A DNA stretch of 64,000 nucleotides from CAKZSB01 sp964573105 (GCA_964573105.1 CAZNIS010000009.1:62001-126000), one strand, 5' to 3'; counted from the first letter of the stretch, positions 8,137 to 17,198 are shown. The notes: generated by a model not told the origin, from the letters alone. Translations and numbers: made by a program.

Positions 8137-11100
8137 CTACATATTCCGGCGGTATTTGCCACCCACCTCGAACAGCGCATCGGTAATCTGCCCGAGTGAA
8201 CAATACTGCGCGGCATCGACCAACTCTGCAAATACGTTTTCATCGGCGACAGCGGCAGACTTTACACGCGCCAGCGCAGCAGCTGCCTGATCACTGTTGC
8301 GGCTATGGAAATCCCGCAGGCGCTGTATCTGGCTTTGTTTTTCATCGTCGGTGGAGCGCGCCAGTTCCACCACTGCCTCAACTTCGTTTTCATCCGGGTT
8401 GCGATAGGTATTCACGCCGATGATCGGCAGGCTGCCATCGTGCTTGCGGTGTTCATACAGCATCGATTCCTCCTGAATCTTGCCACGCTGGTAGCCTGTC
8501 TCCATTGCGCCGAGCACACCGCCGCGTTCAGAGATTCGCTCAAACTCCTGCAATACTGCCTCTTCAACCAGATCGGTGAGCTCGTCGATAACGAAACTGC
8601 CCTGATTGGGGTTTTCGTTGCGCGCCAGACCCCATTCGCGATTGATGATCAACTGAATCGCAATCGCCCGGCGCACGGATTCTTCAGTCGGTGTGGTGAC
8701 CGCCTCATCGTAGGCGTTGGTATGCAGCGAATTGCAATTATCGTAAACGGCAATCAATGCCTGTAACGTCGTGCGTATGTCGTTAAACGCCATTTCCTGC
8801 GCGTGCAGCGAGCGGCCTGAAGTCTGGATGTGGTACTTGAGTTTTTGGCTGCGCTCGTTGGCACCGTAGCGCTCGCGCATCGCCACTGCCCAGATGCGTC
8901 GCGCAACGCGGCCCATCACGGTGTACTCCGGGTCCATGCCGTTGCTGAAGAAGAACGACAGATTGGGGGCGAAATCATCGATGTTCATGCCGCGTGCGAG
9001 GTAACTCTCAACGTAGGTAAATCCATTCGCAAGCGTAAAGGCCAACTGGCTGATCGGGTTCGCCCCGGCCTCGGCAATGTGATAGCCGGAAATCGACACA
9101 GAATAAAAATTTCGCACCTGATGAGTGACGAAGTACTCCTGAATATCGCCCATCACCTTGAGGCTGAACTCAGTGGAGAAAATACAGGTATTCTGGCCTT
9201 GATCCTCTTTCAGGATGTCGGCCTGAACTGTGCCACGCACATTGGAAAGCGTCCAGGCGCGAATCTGAGCCAGTTCCGTGTCGTCAGGGGCGCGGTTGTT
9301 TTCCTGCTCAAACTTGCGTTGCTGCTGTCGGAACGCGGTGTTGAAGTAAAACGCCAGTATCGTCGGCGCCGGGCCATTGATGGTCATGGACACCGAGGTG
9401 GTCGGATCGCACAAATCAAAGCCATCGTACAACGCCTCCATGTCTTCGACAGTGGCGATCGATACTCCCGAATTACCGACTTTGCCGTAGATGTCGGGGC
9501 GTTCGTGCGGATCATTGCCGTACAGCGTGACGGAATCAAACGCCGTCGATAGTCGCTTCGCAGCGGCATGTTCAGACAGCGCCTTAAAGCGCCGGTTGGT
9601 GCGAAAAGCGTCGCCCTCGCCCGCGAACATGCGCGTTGGATCTTCGCCCTCGCGTTTGAACGGGAAGACACCCGCGGTAAACGGAAAGTACCCGGGCAAA
9701 TTCTCCAGCAGCAACCAGCGTAACAGATCACCCTGATCCGAGAATCGCGGCAGCGAAACTTTATTCACCACACTGCCAGACAATGTGGTGTGTTTAAGAT
9801 CGGTGCGAATTTCGAGATCGCGCACGGTGGTGACAAATTGATCGGCCCGGTAGCGTTCGCACAGGGTTGGCCACTGTTCAAGCAATTGACGATTGTGGCG
9901 GTCAATCGATTCGTGGCGTTCGTTCAACAGACTATCCAGCGCGCCCGCATCCACTTCCACTGCGGCATCAGCCAGCATCGATCTGGCGGCCTGCAACTGC
10001 TGGTGCGCGCGAGCGAGATCGGCCTGTTGCTCAACATTCGCCCGATAGCCGCGCAGACAATCGGCGATCTCGGCCAGATAGCGCTGGCGATTGGCCGGTA
10101 GTATGACGGCGTTGTCGGTCGAGTGGCGGGTGTCAACCGAGGGCAAGTGCCCTCCCTGCGCTGACAGCCCCGCCGCTTTCAGGTCGCTGAGCAGGCGCTG
10201 GTACAGAGAGGTAACGCCGTCGTCGTTAAATCGCGCCGCCATGGTGCCAAAGACCGGCATCTGTTCGGGTGGGACACTGAATTGCTCGCGATTGCGCTGG
10301 ACCTGTTTGCTGACGTCGCGCAGCGCATCGGCCGCACCCTTGCGATCGAATTTATTGATCGCGATGACATCGGCAAAATCCAGCATATCGATCTTTTCAA
10401 GCTGGCTCGCGGCACCAAATTCCGGTGTCATCACGTACATTGACACGTCACAGTAGGGCACGATGCCGGCATCACCCTGACCGATGCCGGGCGTTTCGAC
10501 GATCACAAAATCAAAGCCCGCCAGGCGTGTCGCGGCGATCATGTCGCCAAGCTGTTGCGGTACGTCTCCGCCCGCCTCGCGCGTGGCGATGGAGCGCATG
10601 AAGATATTCGGGTGGTCTATCGCGTTCATGCGAATGCGATCGCCGAGCAGTGCGCCACCGGTTTTGCGCCGCGTCGGGTCGACCGCGAGTATGGCGATCT
10701 TAAGTTGATCGGCATGATCCAGGCGAAAGCGTCGAATCACCTCGTCTGTCAGAGACGACTTGCCCGAGCCACCGGTGCCGGTGATGCCGAGAACCGGCAC
10801 CGCGTCTATGGCGCTGGCGGCCTCTCGTATGCGTTTGCACGCAGCCTCAGGGTAACTGTCGTTCTCCAGCGAGGTGAGAATCGCAGCCAGCCTGCCGGTA
10901 TCGCCGGCCAGCTTGTCCAGATCTGTGCTGGCGCGTTGACCGGGATCGAAATCGCAGCGGCCCAGCATGTCATCGATCATGCCCTGCAAGCCAATCTTCT
11001 GACCATCTTCCGGCGAGTAGATGCGCGCGACTCCGTACTGGTGTAGTTCGTCGATCTCTTCTGCCACGATCACACCGCCACCGCCGCCAAACACCTGAAT

Positions 11101-11403
11101 GTGCTCGCATCCACGGTCGCGCAGCATATCGACCATGTACTTGAAGTATTCAACGTGCCCGCCCTGATAAGAGCTGATCGCAATGCCCTGCACATCCTCC
11201 TGGATTGCCGCCACCACGATCTCCTCGACCGAGCGGTTGTGCCCCAGATGAATCACCTCGGCGCCGGAGCCTTGCAGAATCCGCCGCATGATGTTGATCG
11301 ACGCGTCGTGACCGTCAAACAGACTCGCGGCGGTGACAAACCGGATATGTCGAACCGCGTCTGCTTTGCTGATGTTCAGCACATCGCCTGCAGGAGTTGA
11401 CAT
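8137..11403 (-). CDS. icmF: Fused isobutyryl-CoA mutase (B12-binding/GTPase/mutase)
   Basis: A single 1088-residue chain combining the three parts of IcmF. Residues about 18-150 are the cobalamin-binding domain with the FDGHDAS loop (His32 as lower ligand). Residues about 200-420 are a MeaI/ArgK-type GTPase chaperone (Walker A GTGGSGKS at 209-216, NKFD). The rest is the methylmalonyl-CoA-mutase-type barrel. Specificity positions match isobutyryl-CoA rather than methylmalonyl-CoA mutases: the substrate-contact Tyr of MCM is Phe here (MFAGEG) and the MCM Arg is Gln (KEDQGQNTCIF). The reaction is coenzyme-B12-dependent interconversion of isobutyryl-CoA and n-butyryl-CoA, possibly also isovaleryl/pivalyl-CoA. 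It is divergent from a LiuR-like regulator, thiolase and acyl-CoA dehydrogenase. Confidence 0.95.
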   Translation of the reverse strand: MSTPAGDVLNISKADAVRHIRFVTAASLFDGHDASINIMRRILQGSGAEVIHLGHNRSVEEIVVAAIQEDVQGIAISSYQGGHVEYFKYMVDMLRDRGCEHIQVFGGGGGVIVAEEIDELHQYGVARIYSPEDGQKIGLQGMIDDMLGRCDFDPGQRASTDLDKLAGDTGRLAAILTSLENDSYPEAACKRIREAASAIDAVPVLGITGTGGSGKSSLTDEVIRRFRLDHADQLKIAILAVDPTRRKTGGALLGDRIRMNAIDHPNIFMRSIATREAGGDVPQQLGDMIAATRLAGFDFVIVETPGIGQGDAGIVPYCDVSMYVMTPEFGAASQLEKIDMLDFADVIAINKFDRKGAADALRDVSKQVQRNREQFSVPPEQMPVFGTMAARFNDDGVTSLYQRLLSDLKAAGLSAQGGHLPSVDTRHSTDNAVILPANRQRYLAEIADCLRGYRANVEQQADLARAHQQLQAARSMLADAAVEVDAGALDSLLNERHESIDRHNRQLLEQWPTLCERYRADQFVTTVRDLEIRTDLKHTTLSGSVVNKVSLPRFSDQGDLLRWLLLENLPGYFPFTAGVFPFKREGEDPTRMFAGEGDAFRTNRRFKALSEHAAAKRLSTAFDSVTLYGNDPHERPDIYGKVGNSGVSIATVEDMEALYDGFDLCDPTTSVSMTINGPAPTILAFYFNTAFRQQQRKFEQENNRAPDDTELAQIRAWTLSNVRGTVQADILKEDQGQNTCIFSTEFSLKVMGDIQEYFVTHQVRNFYSVSISGYHIAEAGANPISQLAFTLANGFTYVESYLARGMNIDDFAPNLSFFFSNGMDPEYTVMGRVARRIWAVAMRERYGANERSQKLKYHIQTSGRSLHAQEMAFNDIRTTLQALIAVYDNCNSLHTNAYDEAVTTPTEESVRRAIAIQLIINREWGLARNENPNQGSFVIDELTDLVEEAVLQEFERISERGGVLGAMETGYQRGKIQEESMLYEHRKHDGSLPIIGVNTYRNPDENEVEAVVELARSTDDEKQSQIQRLRDFHSRNSDQAAAALARVKSAAVADENVFAELVDAAQYCSLGQITDALFEVGGKYRRNM

Positions 11404-11497
11404 GCAGAGTTCCTCGCTTGAGATTGAGCTGGGTTATCAAGTGCGTGAATCAGACCAACCAGAACATCCGCGCAGCCTTGATTTTGCAGGGTGTGAG

Positions 11498-11525
11498 TGT
11501 ATATTCACGTTTACGTAAACGTCAA
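11498..11525 (-). promoter_or_regulatory. Putative icmF promoter with LiuR/MerR-type palindromic operator
   Basis: A perfect 16-base palindrome ACGTTTACGTAAACGT occupies 11507-11522, flanked by TT/AA that also match. Read on the minus strand, TTGACG (11525-11520) and TATACA (11503-11498) are 16 bases apart, so the palindrome sits between and on a candidate -35/-10 pair for icmF. This is the geometry expected for MerR-family regulators. The sequence resembles what I recall of the LiuR motif of branched-chain amino acid degradation regulons. The adjacent MerR-type gene is the obvious candidate binder. Confidence 0.7.
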
Positions 11526-11545
11526 TCAAAGCGTCCGCCCCGTCA

Positions 11546-11992
11546 ATGACTGACTCCGAAGCAAGCGACACGTTCAGTATCTCCGAACTTGGCAAGGAAT
11601 TTGGCATCACTGCCAGGGCAATGCGTTTTTACGAAGACAAAGGCCTGCTGAACCCGCGACGCTGTGGGCAGCGGCGCATCTACTCGCGCGCTGATCGCAC
11701 CCGTCTGATTCTGGTGATGCGCGGTCGCAGACTAGGCTGGCAGCTTGACGAGATCCGCGCTGTGATCGACATGTACGACACTTCTGAAGGTGAGCTCAAG
11801 CAGCTGGAGTACACCTGCGAGAAGATCGCCGAGCGGCGAGCGCGGCTGCTGCAGCAGCAACGCGATATCGAATCCTCGCTGCGTGACATGCTGGAAATCG
11901 AGCAGCGCTGTCGAGACCGAATAGAACAAATGAACATAAAAGCTGTGAAAACCCCATCCATATCCAAACCGGAGCCGGTACCCGATGAGTGA
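11546..11992 (+). CDS. MerR family regulator, LiuR-like
   Basis: A 148-residue MerR-type regulator. The N-terminal winged helix shows FSISELGKEFGITARAMRFYED followed by GLLNPRRCGQRRIYSRADRTRL; a long coiled-coil dimerisation helix (about 85-130) and a short polar tail follow. There is no C-terminal metal-binding cysteine set, which argues against a metal sensor. The closest functional analogy is LiuR, which controls leucine/isovalerate and acyl-CoA catabolism in Proteobacteria. Its last codons overlap the thiolase start by 8 bases, so regulator and thiolase form one transcript. The palindrome just upstream probably serves both this operon and divergent icmF. Confidence 0.85.
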   Translation: MTDSEASDTFSISELGKEFGITARAMRFYEDKGLLNPRRCGQRRIYSRADRTRLILVMRGRRLGWQLDEIRAVIDMYDTSEGELKQLEYTCEKIAERRARLLQQQRDIESSLRDMLEIEQRCRDRIEQMNIKAVKTPSISKPEPVPDE

Positions 11993-13178
11993 AAAAGATC
12001 CGATCGTCATTACCGCCGCGCAGCGCACACCGATGGGTGGATTCCAGGGCGTGCTGGGTGACATGACTGCCGCTCAGCTGGGATCCACCGCGATCGCTGC
12101 GGCCGTTGAGAACAGCCAGCTGCAACCGGCTGACATCGAGGAAGTCATTATGGGTTGTGTGCTGCCGGCCGGTCAGGGTCAGGCGCCAGCGCGTCAGGCA
12201 GCGCTCGGTGCCGAGCTGCCGCTCGGCACCAGTTGCACCACGCTGAACAAGATGTGCGGCTCCGGCATGAAGGCAGTGATGGTCGCGCACGACACGCTGC
12301 TTGCCAACAGTAATCAGGTCATGGTCGCTGGCGGCATGGAGAGCATGACCAACGCCCCGTACCTGCTGCCCAAGGCGCGCGGCGGTCTGCGCATGGGCCA
12401 CGGCAACGTGCTCGATCACATGTTCCTCGACGGCCTTGAGGACGCCTATGACAAAGGGCGGCTTATGGGCAGCTTTGCCGAGGACTGCGCCAGCAAATAC
12501 ACCTTCACGCGCGAGCAACAGGATGCGTTTGCGATCGAATCGCTGACACGCGCCAAAGCTGCCATCGACGCCGGCCACTTCGCGACCGAAATCGCCGCCT
12601 GCAGCGTGACCAATCGGCGCGGCACAACCGAGGTCACAACTGACGAGCAGCCGCACAAGGCCAACATTGACAAGATCCCTCAGCTTCGACCCGCCTTTGC
12701 CAAAGACGGATCGGTGACCGCGGCCAACGCCAGCTCAATCTCGGATGGCGCCGCCGCACTGGTCATGATGCGCCGCAGCGAGGCGGAGCGACGAGGCATT
12801 GCACCGCTGGCCACCATCCTCGGCCACAGCTCGCACGCGCACGAGCCCAACTGGTTTACCACCGCGCCGGTCTATGCGATGAAAAACCTGCTCGACAAGC
12901 TCGGGTTCACGCAAAGCGAGATTGACTTGTATGAAATCAACGAGGCTTTCGCCGTGGTGACGATGGCTGCGATGAATGAGCTGGAGCTGCCGCACGAAAA
13001 GGTCAATGTACACGGCGGCGCCTGTGCGCTGGGCCACCCGATTGGCGCATCCGGCGCGCGGATTCTGGTCACCCTGATTCACGCTCTGCAGCAGCGCGGC
13101 CTGAATCGCGGCATGGCCTCGCTTTGCATCGGCGGTGGCGAGGCAACCGCCGTCGCCATCGAACTGAACCCGGCCTGA
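11985..13178 (+). CDS. Acetyl-CoA C-acyltransferase (thiolase)
   Basis: A 397-residue degradative-type thiolase that cleaves 3-ketoacyl-CoA with CoA. The nucleophilic Cys91 sits in NKMCGSGMKA, the C-terminal His in GGACALGHPIGASGAR, and the second catalytic Cys in LCIGGGEATA. The length is normal. It overlaps the LiuR-like gene and is followed after 10 bases by an acyl-CoA dehydrogenase, so the three genes form an operon. Whether it acts on acetoacetyl-CoA or a branched 3-ketoacyl-CoA cannot be settled from the sequence. Confidence 0.93.
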   Translation: MSEKDPIVITAAQRTPMGGFQGVLGDMTAAQLGSTAIAAAVENSQLQPADIEEVIMGCVLPAGQGQAPARQAALGAELPLGTSCTTLNKMCGSGMKAVMVAHDTLLANSNQVMVAGGMESMTNAPYLLPKARGGLRMGHGNVLDHMFLDGLEDAYDKGRLMGSFAEDCASKYTFTREQQDAFAIESLTRAKAAIDAGHFATEIAACSVTNRRGTTEVTTDEQPHKANIDKIPQLRPAFAKDGSVTAANASSISDGAAALVMMRRSEAERRGIAPLATILGHSSHAHEPNWFTTAPVYAMKNLLDKLGFTQSEIDLYEINEAFAVVTMAAMNELELPHEKVNVHGGACALGHPIGASGARILVTLIHALQQRGLNRGMASLCIGGGEATAVAIELNPA

Positions 13179-13188
13179 CGGTATTCCG

Positions 13189-14322
13189 ATGCGATACACC
13201 GACGAGCAACTGATGATTCGCGACACCGCGCGCGAATTTGCCACCGAACAACTGGCCCCGAACGCCGCCCGCTGGGACGCCGAATGTCATTTCCCGCGCG
13301 AGGCAATCAGTGCGATGGGCGCACTCGGTCTGCTGGGTATGGTGGTGCCGGAACAGTATGGTGGCTCGGCCACCGACAACGTCGCCTACGCCATGGCACT
13401 GGAAGAGATCGCCGCCGGCGACGGGGCCTGCTCAACCATCATGAGCGTGCACAACTCTGTGGGTTGCCTGCCGATCCTGCGATTTGGCAGTGACGAGCAA
13501 AAAAAGCGCTGGCTTGAGCCACTGGCCACCGGTCAGCTACTGGCAGCCTTTTGCCTGACCGAACCGCAGGCCGGCTCAGACGCATCAGCGCTAACCACGC
13601 GCGCCACGCCCCATGAGGGCGGATACCGACTCAATGGCGTCAAGCAGTTCATCACCTCGGGCAGCAACGCCGATATCGCCATCGTCTTTGCCGTCACCGA
13701 TCCGGATGCCGGCAAGCGCGGCATCAGCGCCTTCATCGTGCCAACCGAGAACCCCGGGTATCAGGTGTCATCGGTTGAGAAAAAGATGGGGCAGCGGGCG
13801 TCTGACACCTGCCAGATTCTGCTCGACAACTGCGATATCCCGGCCGATTGCCTGCTTGGAACCGAAGGCGAAGGCTATCGCATCGCGTTATCCAACCTGG
13901 AGGGCGGCCGAATTGGCATCGCCGCGCAGTCGGTCGGCATGGCGCGGGCCGCCTACGAACACGCACTGGCCTATGCAACCGAGCGTCAGGCTTTCGGGCA
14001 GCCGATCTTCAACCAGCAGGCGATCTCATTCAAACTGGCAGACATGAACACCGCAATCGATGCGGCGAGATTGCTGGTGCACAGGGCAGCAACCCTGCGA
14101 GATGACGACTTACCGTGCCTGAAAGAAGCATCCATGGCCAAGCTCTTCGCCAGCGAAATGGCTGAAAAAGTGTGCTCCGATGCAATTCAGATTCACGGTG
14201 GCTACGGCTATCTGGCCGATTTTCCAGTCGAACGCATCGCCCGCGATGTTCGCGTCTGCCAGATCTACGAGGGCACTTCGGACATTCAGCGATTGGTGAT
14301 CAGCCGCTCGCTGGTTGCCTGA
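13189..14322 (+). CDS. Acyl-CoA dehydrogenase, short/branched-chain type
   Basis: A 377-residue FAD-dependent dehydrogenase introducing the alpha-beta double bond into an acyl-CoA. The conserved AFCLTEPQAGSDA and ITSGSNADI segments (FAD and substrate loops) and the C-terminal IQIHGGYGYLADFPVER are clear. The catalytic base is Glu in IYEGTSDIQR, the short-chain/isobutyryl-type position rather than the isovaleryl-CoA dehydrogenase position. It lies 10 bases after the thiolase and is divergent from icmF. A role on butyryl- or isobutyryl-CoA produced by IcmF is a sensible inference, not a demonstrated fact. Confidence 0.93.
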   Translation: MRYTDEQLMIRDTAREFATEQLAPNAARWDAECHFPREAISAMGALGLLGMVVPEQYGGSATDNVAYAMALEEIAAGDGACSTIMSVHNSVGCLPILRFGSDEQKKRWLEPLATGQLLAAFCLTEPQAGSDASALTTRATPHEGGYRLNGVKQFITSGSNADIAIVFAVTDPDAGKRGISAFIVPTENPGYQVSSVEKKMGQRASDTCQILLDNCDIPADCLLGTEGEGYRIALSNLEGGRIGIAAQSVGMARAAYEHALAYATERQAFGQPIFNQQAISFKLADMNTAIDAARLLVHRAATLRDDDLPCLKEASMAKLFASEMAEKVCSDAIQIHGGYGYLADFPVERIARDVRVCQIYEGTSDIQRLVISRSLVA

Positions 14323-14331
14323 CCGCATCCA

Positions 14332-14673
14332 GTGGTGATCGACCAGGAACGACAACTGGCTCGTCTGGGCTACCTGCTTTTCGCGCTTGGCATTTTGTTT
14401 GGCATCACCGCGGTCATGGGTGCGATCATCAGCCACAGCAAATATCGCAGCGTCACAAACGCTGCCGTGCGTAAGCATCTGCGCCTGCAACTGGTTTCTT
14501 TCTGGTGCATGGCGCTATTGCTCGCGACAGCGATATGGCAGTGGCCGGGCGCACTTGCAAGCGCACTTGCAGCAACGGCGCTCGGCATCTGGCTCGGCAC
14601 CTGGACCATCGGCCTTTTGAAGCTTGAGCGGCAAACCAAACTCACTGATCACAAATCCGCTGCTCGCCTATAA
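14332..14673 (+). CDS. Small hydrophobic membrane protein, unrecognised
   Basis: A 113-residue protein starting with GTG at 14332 (a second GTG at 14335 is possible). A hydrophobic segment spans about 12-34 (LGYLLFALGILFG...) and two closely spaced hydrophobic stretches cover about 52-98, giving two to four membrane helices. The C-terminal tail is short and charged. I do not recognise a family. It follows the acyl-CoA dehydrogenase by 9 bases and may belong to that operon. Its stop codon overlaps the -10 element of the next gene. Confidence 0.6.
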   Translation: MVIDQERQLARLGYLLFALGILFGITAVMGAIISHSKYRSVTNAAVRKHLRLQLVSFWCMALLLATAIWQWPGALASALAATALGIWLGTWTIGLLKLERQTKLTDHKSAARL

Positions 14674-14674
14674 T
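14669..14674 (+). promoter_or_regulatory. Sigma70-type -10 element for the CDGSH gene
   Basis: A consensus TATAAT lies 28 bases before the CDGSH ATG, over the stop codon of the preceding gene. No good -35 hexamer is visible at 16-18 bases upstream. Confidence 0.5.
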
Positions 14675-14702
14675 AGACGCGCATTCACAACGGGAACTCC
14701 CT

Positions 14703-14942
14703 ATGTCCGACCCTGAAATCGCCGGCACCGCGCCGATCGCCGTCGAGGTTGAAAACGGCAAGAACTACTTCTGGTGTTCGTGCGGCAAAAGCTCAAAACA
14801 ACCCTTTTGTGATGGTTCGCACAAGGGCAGTGACTTTGCACCGGTCAAGTACACGGCAGACAAGGACGGCAAGGTGTTTTTTTGCACCTGCAAACGCAGC
14901 GCAAAGGCACCGCTGTGCGACGGCAGTCATAAAACACTCTGA
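14703..14942 (+). CDS. Tandem CDGSH iron-sulfur domain protein
   Basis: A 79-residue protein made of two CDGSH repeats, each with the three-Cys-one-His [2Fe-2S] ligand set. The first is CSCGKSSKQPFCDGSHKG (residues about 25-42) and the second CTCKRSAKAPLCDGSHKT (about 61-78). All eight ligands are present. This matches small bacterial tandem CDGSH proteins resembling the soluble MiNT/CISD3 type, thought to act in Fe-S/redox handling in the cytoplasm. No membrane anchor is present. It has its own -10 element and appears monocistronic. Confidence 0.92.
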   Translation: MSDPEIAGTAPIAVEVENGKNYFWCSCGKSSKQPFCDGSHKGSDFAPVKYTADKDGKVFFCTCKRSAKAPLCDGSHKTL

Positions 14943-15862
14943 CCGCCTGCCGGGCGATGGCGATCACTTGCCATCGCTCACCCGTTATGCGACCGGCAGA
15001 AGTTTGCGCGAGGTCAAGTTTCCAGAAACCACTACAAACTTTTTACAGTCTCTATGTAAATCCGCTACTTAGCGAATGTTCGGTGAAAACCTCTCAACCG
15101 CGATTTACCGCTAACTCGCGACAAACCATGCACTTAGCGCCGATTTGCGATAGTCACTCTAAACATAGCCTCCACAACACCGGCAATCCACGATAACTGT
15201 CCGCACTTCAAGCACTTCGCGTCACTATTAAAAACAGTACTCAAACAGGGCATAGATCCGGTCTGTCAACACCCCGCGGATTCGGCCGATTACTGTCTCG
15301 ACGCCTGTGCAGCACGGGTGTCTCCGAGACTGGCACGCAAGACTCGATTTGAGTAGTCAGGCGCCCTGCGAATACGGCACAGTTGGTGTCGGCAGCGCCA
15401 CACGATCGACTGGCAGCCAGTCGGGTACTCCAGACTGGTTCTGGTGCCCAGCGGGCCCGATTGCCTCTGTTGAAACTATGGCGGTATAACACTGGGAGTT
15501 TTTGGCGAGAGATCTGACAAAAGTGTTGATGGGAGACCAGGCACAAGCGCTTTGACACCAATAAAAATAATACTGGGTGTCTGATGTTCCGGGCGCAGCC
15601 GCGGCAACCTCAACGTAAAAAATAAATCGCAGATCAACGCAATCGGGAGCACTGCCTGGGGGGGCCCGCCCGCGCGCCGGCGCCTAATATAAAACCCCCC
15701 CCCCCCCCCACAGCNNNNNNNNNNACCCCAAACCACCCCCCGGGCCCCCGGGGCGGGGGCCCCCCCGCCCCCCCACGTCTTTATATCTCAACCCGCCCCA
15801 CGGCAGACTTGCCGCACTCACACCTGCATGGCTATAGTGCCGGTTTCGACTGGAGCACGCCG
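14943..15862. other. Long non-coding/low-quality region with assembly gap
   Basis: About 920 bases without a gene I can support; short open frames here lack start context and family features. Positions 15661-15780 are extremely low complexity: GC-only stretches, a run of 15 C at 15695-15709, 10 N at 15715-15724, then C/G homopolymers. This looks like contig-end error rather than biology. The part from 14943 to about 15650 is of normal composition but shows nothing recognisable. Confidence 0.7.
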
Positions 15863-16642
15863 ATGACCGACATACTGCTCAATTCCCGCGTTGACCACGT
15901 CACCACACTCACCCTCAATCGCGCAGACAAATTCAATGCGCTGTCCGAGGAATTGCTGACCCAATTGCAGCAGGCACTTGACGATATTGCCGGCGACGAC
16001 TCGGTTCGTGTCGTGGTGCTGGCCGCGAGCGGCCGCGCCTTTTGCGCCGGACACGATTTGCGCCAGATGCGCGGCAATCACGACAGGGCCTACTACGATG
16101 GATTGTTTGCCCAATGCAGCAAAATGATGCAAACAATCGCAGACCTGCCCCAGCCTGTCATCGCGAGCGTTCAGGGCCTGGCAACCGCCGCCGGCTGCCA
16201 GTTGGTGGCGACCTGCGATCTGGCAATCGCCGCTCAATCGGCGCGGTTTGCCGTATCTGGCGTCAATCTCGGGCTCTTTTGCAGTACGCCAGCGGTGGCA
16301 CTGTCGCGCAATGTCTCGCGCAAACGCTCGCTGGAGATGTTGCTGACTGGCGATTTTATCGATGCTGCAACCGCGGCAGAATATGGACTGATTAATCGCG
16401 CCGTGGCTGACGATGAACTGACCGGAGAGGTCGCATCGCTCGCGGCCCGCATCAGCGCCAAGCCCGGGCACGCGGTGCGGCATGGGAAGGCACTATTCTA
16501 TCGCCAGCTGCAACAGCCTCTCGGCGACGCCTATGGACTCGCTGCCGACGTGATGGCGTGCAACATGATGGAGGTGGATACGGTCGAGGGGGTCGATGCG
16601 TTCCTCGAGAAACGCGAGCCGCGTTTTGTCCGCGACGACTGA
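15863..16642 (+). CDS. Enoyl-CoA hydratase/isomerase family protein, ECHDC3-like
   Basis: A 259-residue crotonase-fold protein. The CoA-binding oxyanion-hole motifs AFCAGHDLRQM and TAAGCQLVATCDLA and the later GVNLGLFCSTPAVAL are clear. The two glutamates used by classical enoyl-CoA hydratases are not present: the AAGCQ position has Gln and the PE position of the second motif reads SG. The GLFCSTP signature resembles the ECHDC3-type subgroup, which may lack hydratase activity. The frame opens at 15809, but ATG 15863 matches the family start. The upstream side abuts the poor-quality region, so promoter information is lost. Confidence 0.85.
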   Translation: MTDILLNSRVDHVTTLTLNRADKFNALSEELLTQLQQALDDIAGDDSVRVVVLAASGRAFCAGHDLRQMRGNHDRAYYDGLFAQCSKMMQTIADLPQPVIASVQGLATAAGCQLVATCDLAIAAQSARFAVSGVNLGLFCSTPAVALSRNVSRKRSLEMLLTGDFIDAATAAEYGLINRAVADDELTGEVASLAARISAKPGHAVRHGKALFYRQLQQPLGDAYGLAADVMACNMMEVDTVEGVDAFLEKREPRFVRDD

Positions 16643-16735
16643 TTCGCGGGGATCAAGTACCGCGATGCCACGCCGATAACGCTTGAGTTAGCGCATATCA
16701 TTCACGGCCCTTACAGGGCCTTCGAGGCGGCCCGC

Positions 16736-17140
16736 ATGAGCGACACCACACCACTGACCTATCTCAATGCACTGGCGATCAGCTGCCTGGCGACAGGTCT
16801 GATCGACGAGGCAGAGCCCGCATTCAAGGAACTCGCCGCCCAATTGCCTGACCATTCCGCAGGCCCCGTTGGGCTTGCCAGCAGCGAGCTGGCACGCGGC
16901 AATATCGATGCCGCCTGCCAAATCCTGCGCGAGCACGTAGATGAATCGAACAGTCGCAGCGGCGAGACCAAGCGCATCCTGATAACCGCGCTGACATCAG
17001 CCAATCGCCTCGATCAGGCAGACCAGCTGCACCAGAGCCTGATGCACCTGGAAGCGGCGAACGACGACAGTGAGTACGTGCGCGCCACACATCATTTCTT
17101 TCGCACCGGACACCCCGCCGATTTGGGCGATTCGGCCTAA
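16736..17140 (+). CDS. Small TPR-like helical protein, unrecognised
   Basis: A 134-residue, probably all-helical soluble protein. The spacing of A/L/G residues (LNALAISCLATGLIDEAEPAF, then GLASSELARGNIDAACQIL, then ILITALTSANRLDQADQLH) fits about three tetratricopeptide-like repeats of roughly 35 residues. No catalytic motif or signal peptide is seen. It lies between the crotonase-like gene and rnd on the same strand. A scaffold or chaperone-like role is possible, but no function can be assigned. Confidence 0.65.
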   Translation: MSDTTPLTYLNALAISCLATGLIDEAEPAFKELAAQLPDHSAGPVGLASSELARGNIDAACQILREHVDESNSRSGETKRILITALTSANRLDQADQLHQSLMHLEAANDDSEYVRATHHFFRTGHPADLGDSA

Positions 17141-17198
17141 TAAGCCACTCCCCGCCGCACGCTAGCTGTATGATGTCGCCACCGACAGCGTGGCGACT

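Noticed and set aside
14957..15561. Short open frames in the long gap after the CDGSH gene
   Set aside because: They overlap each other in several frames, lack ribosome-binding sites and show no protein-like composition.
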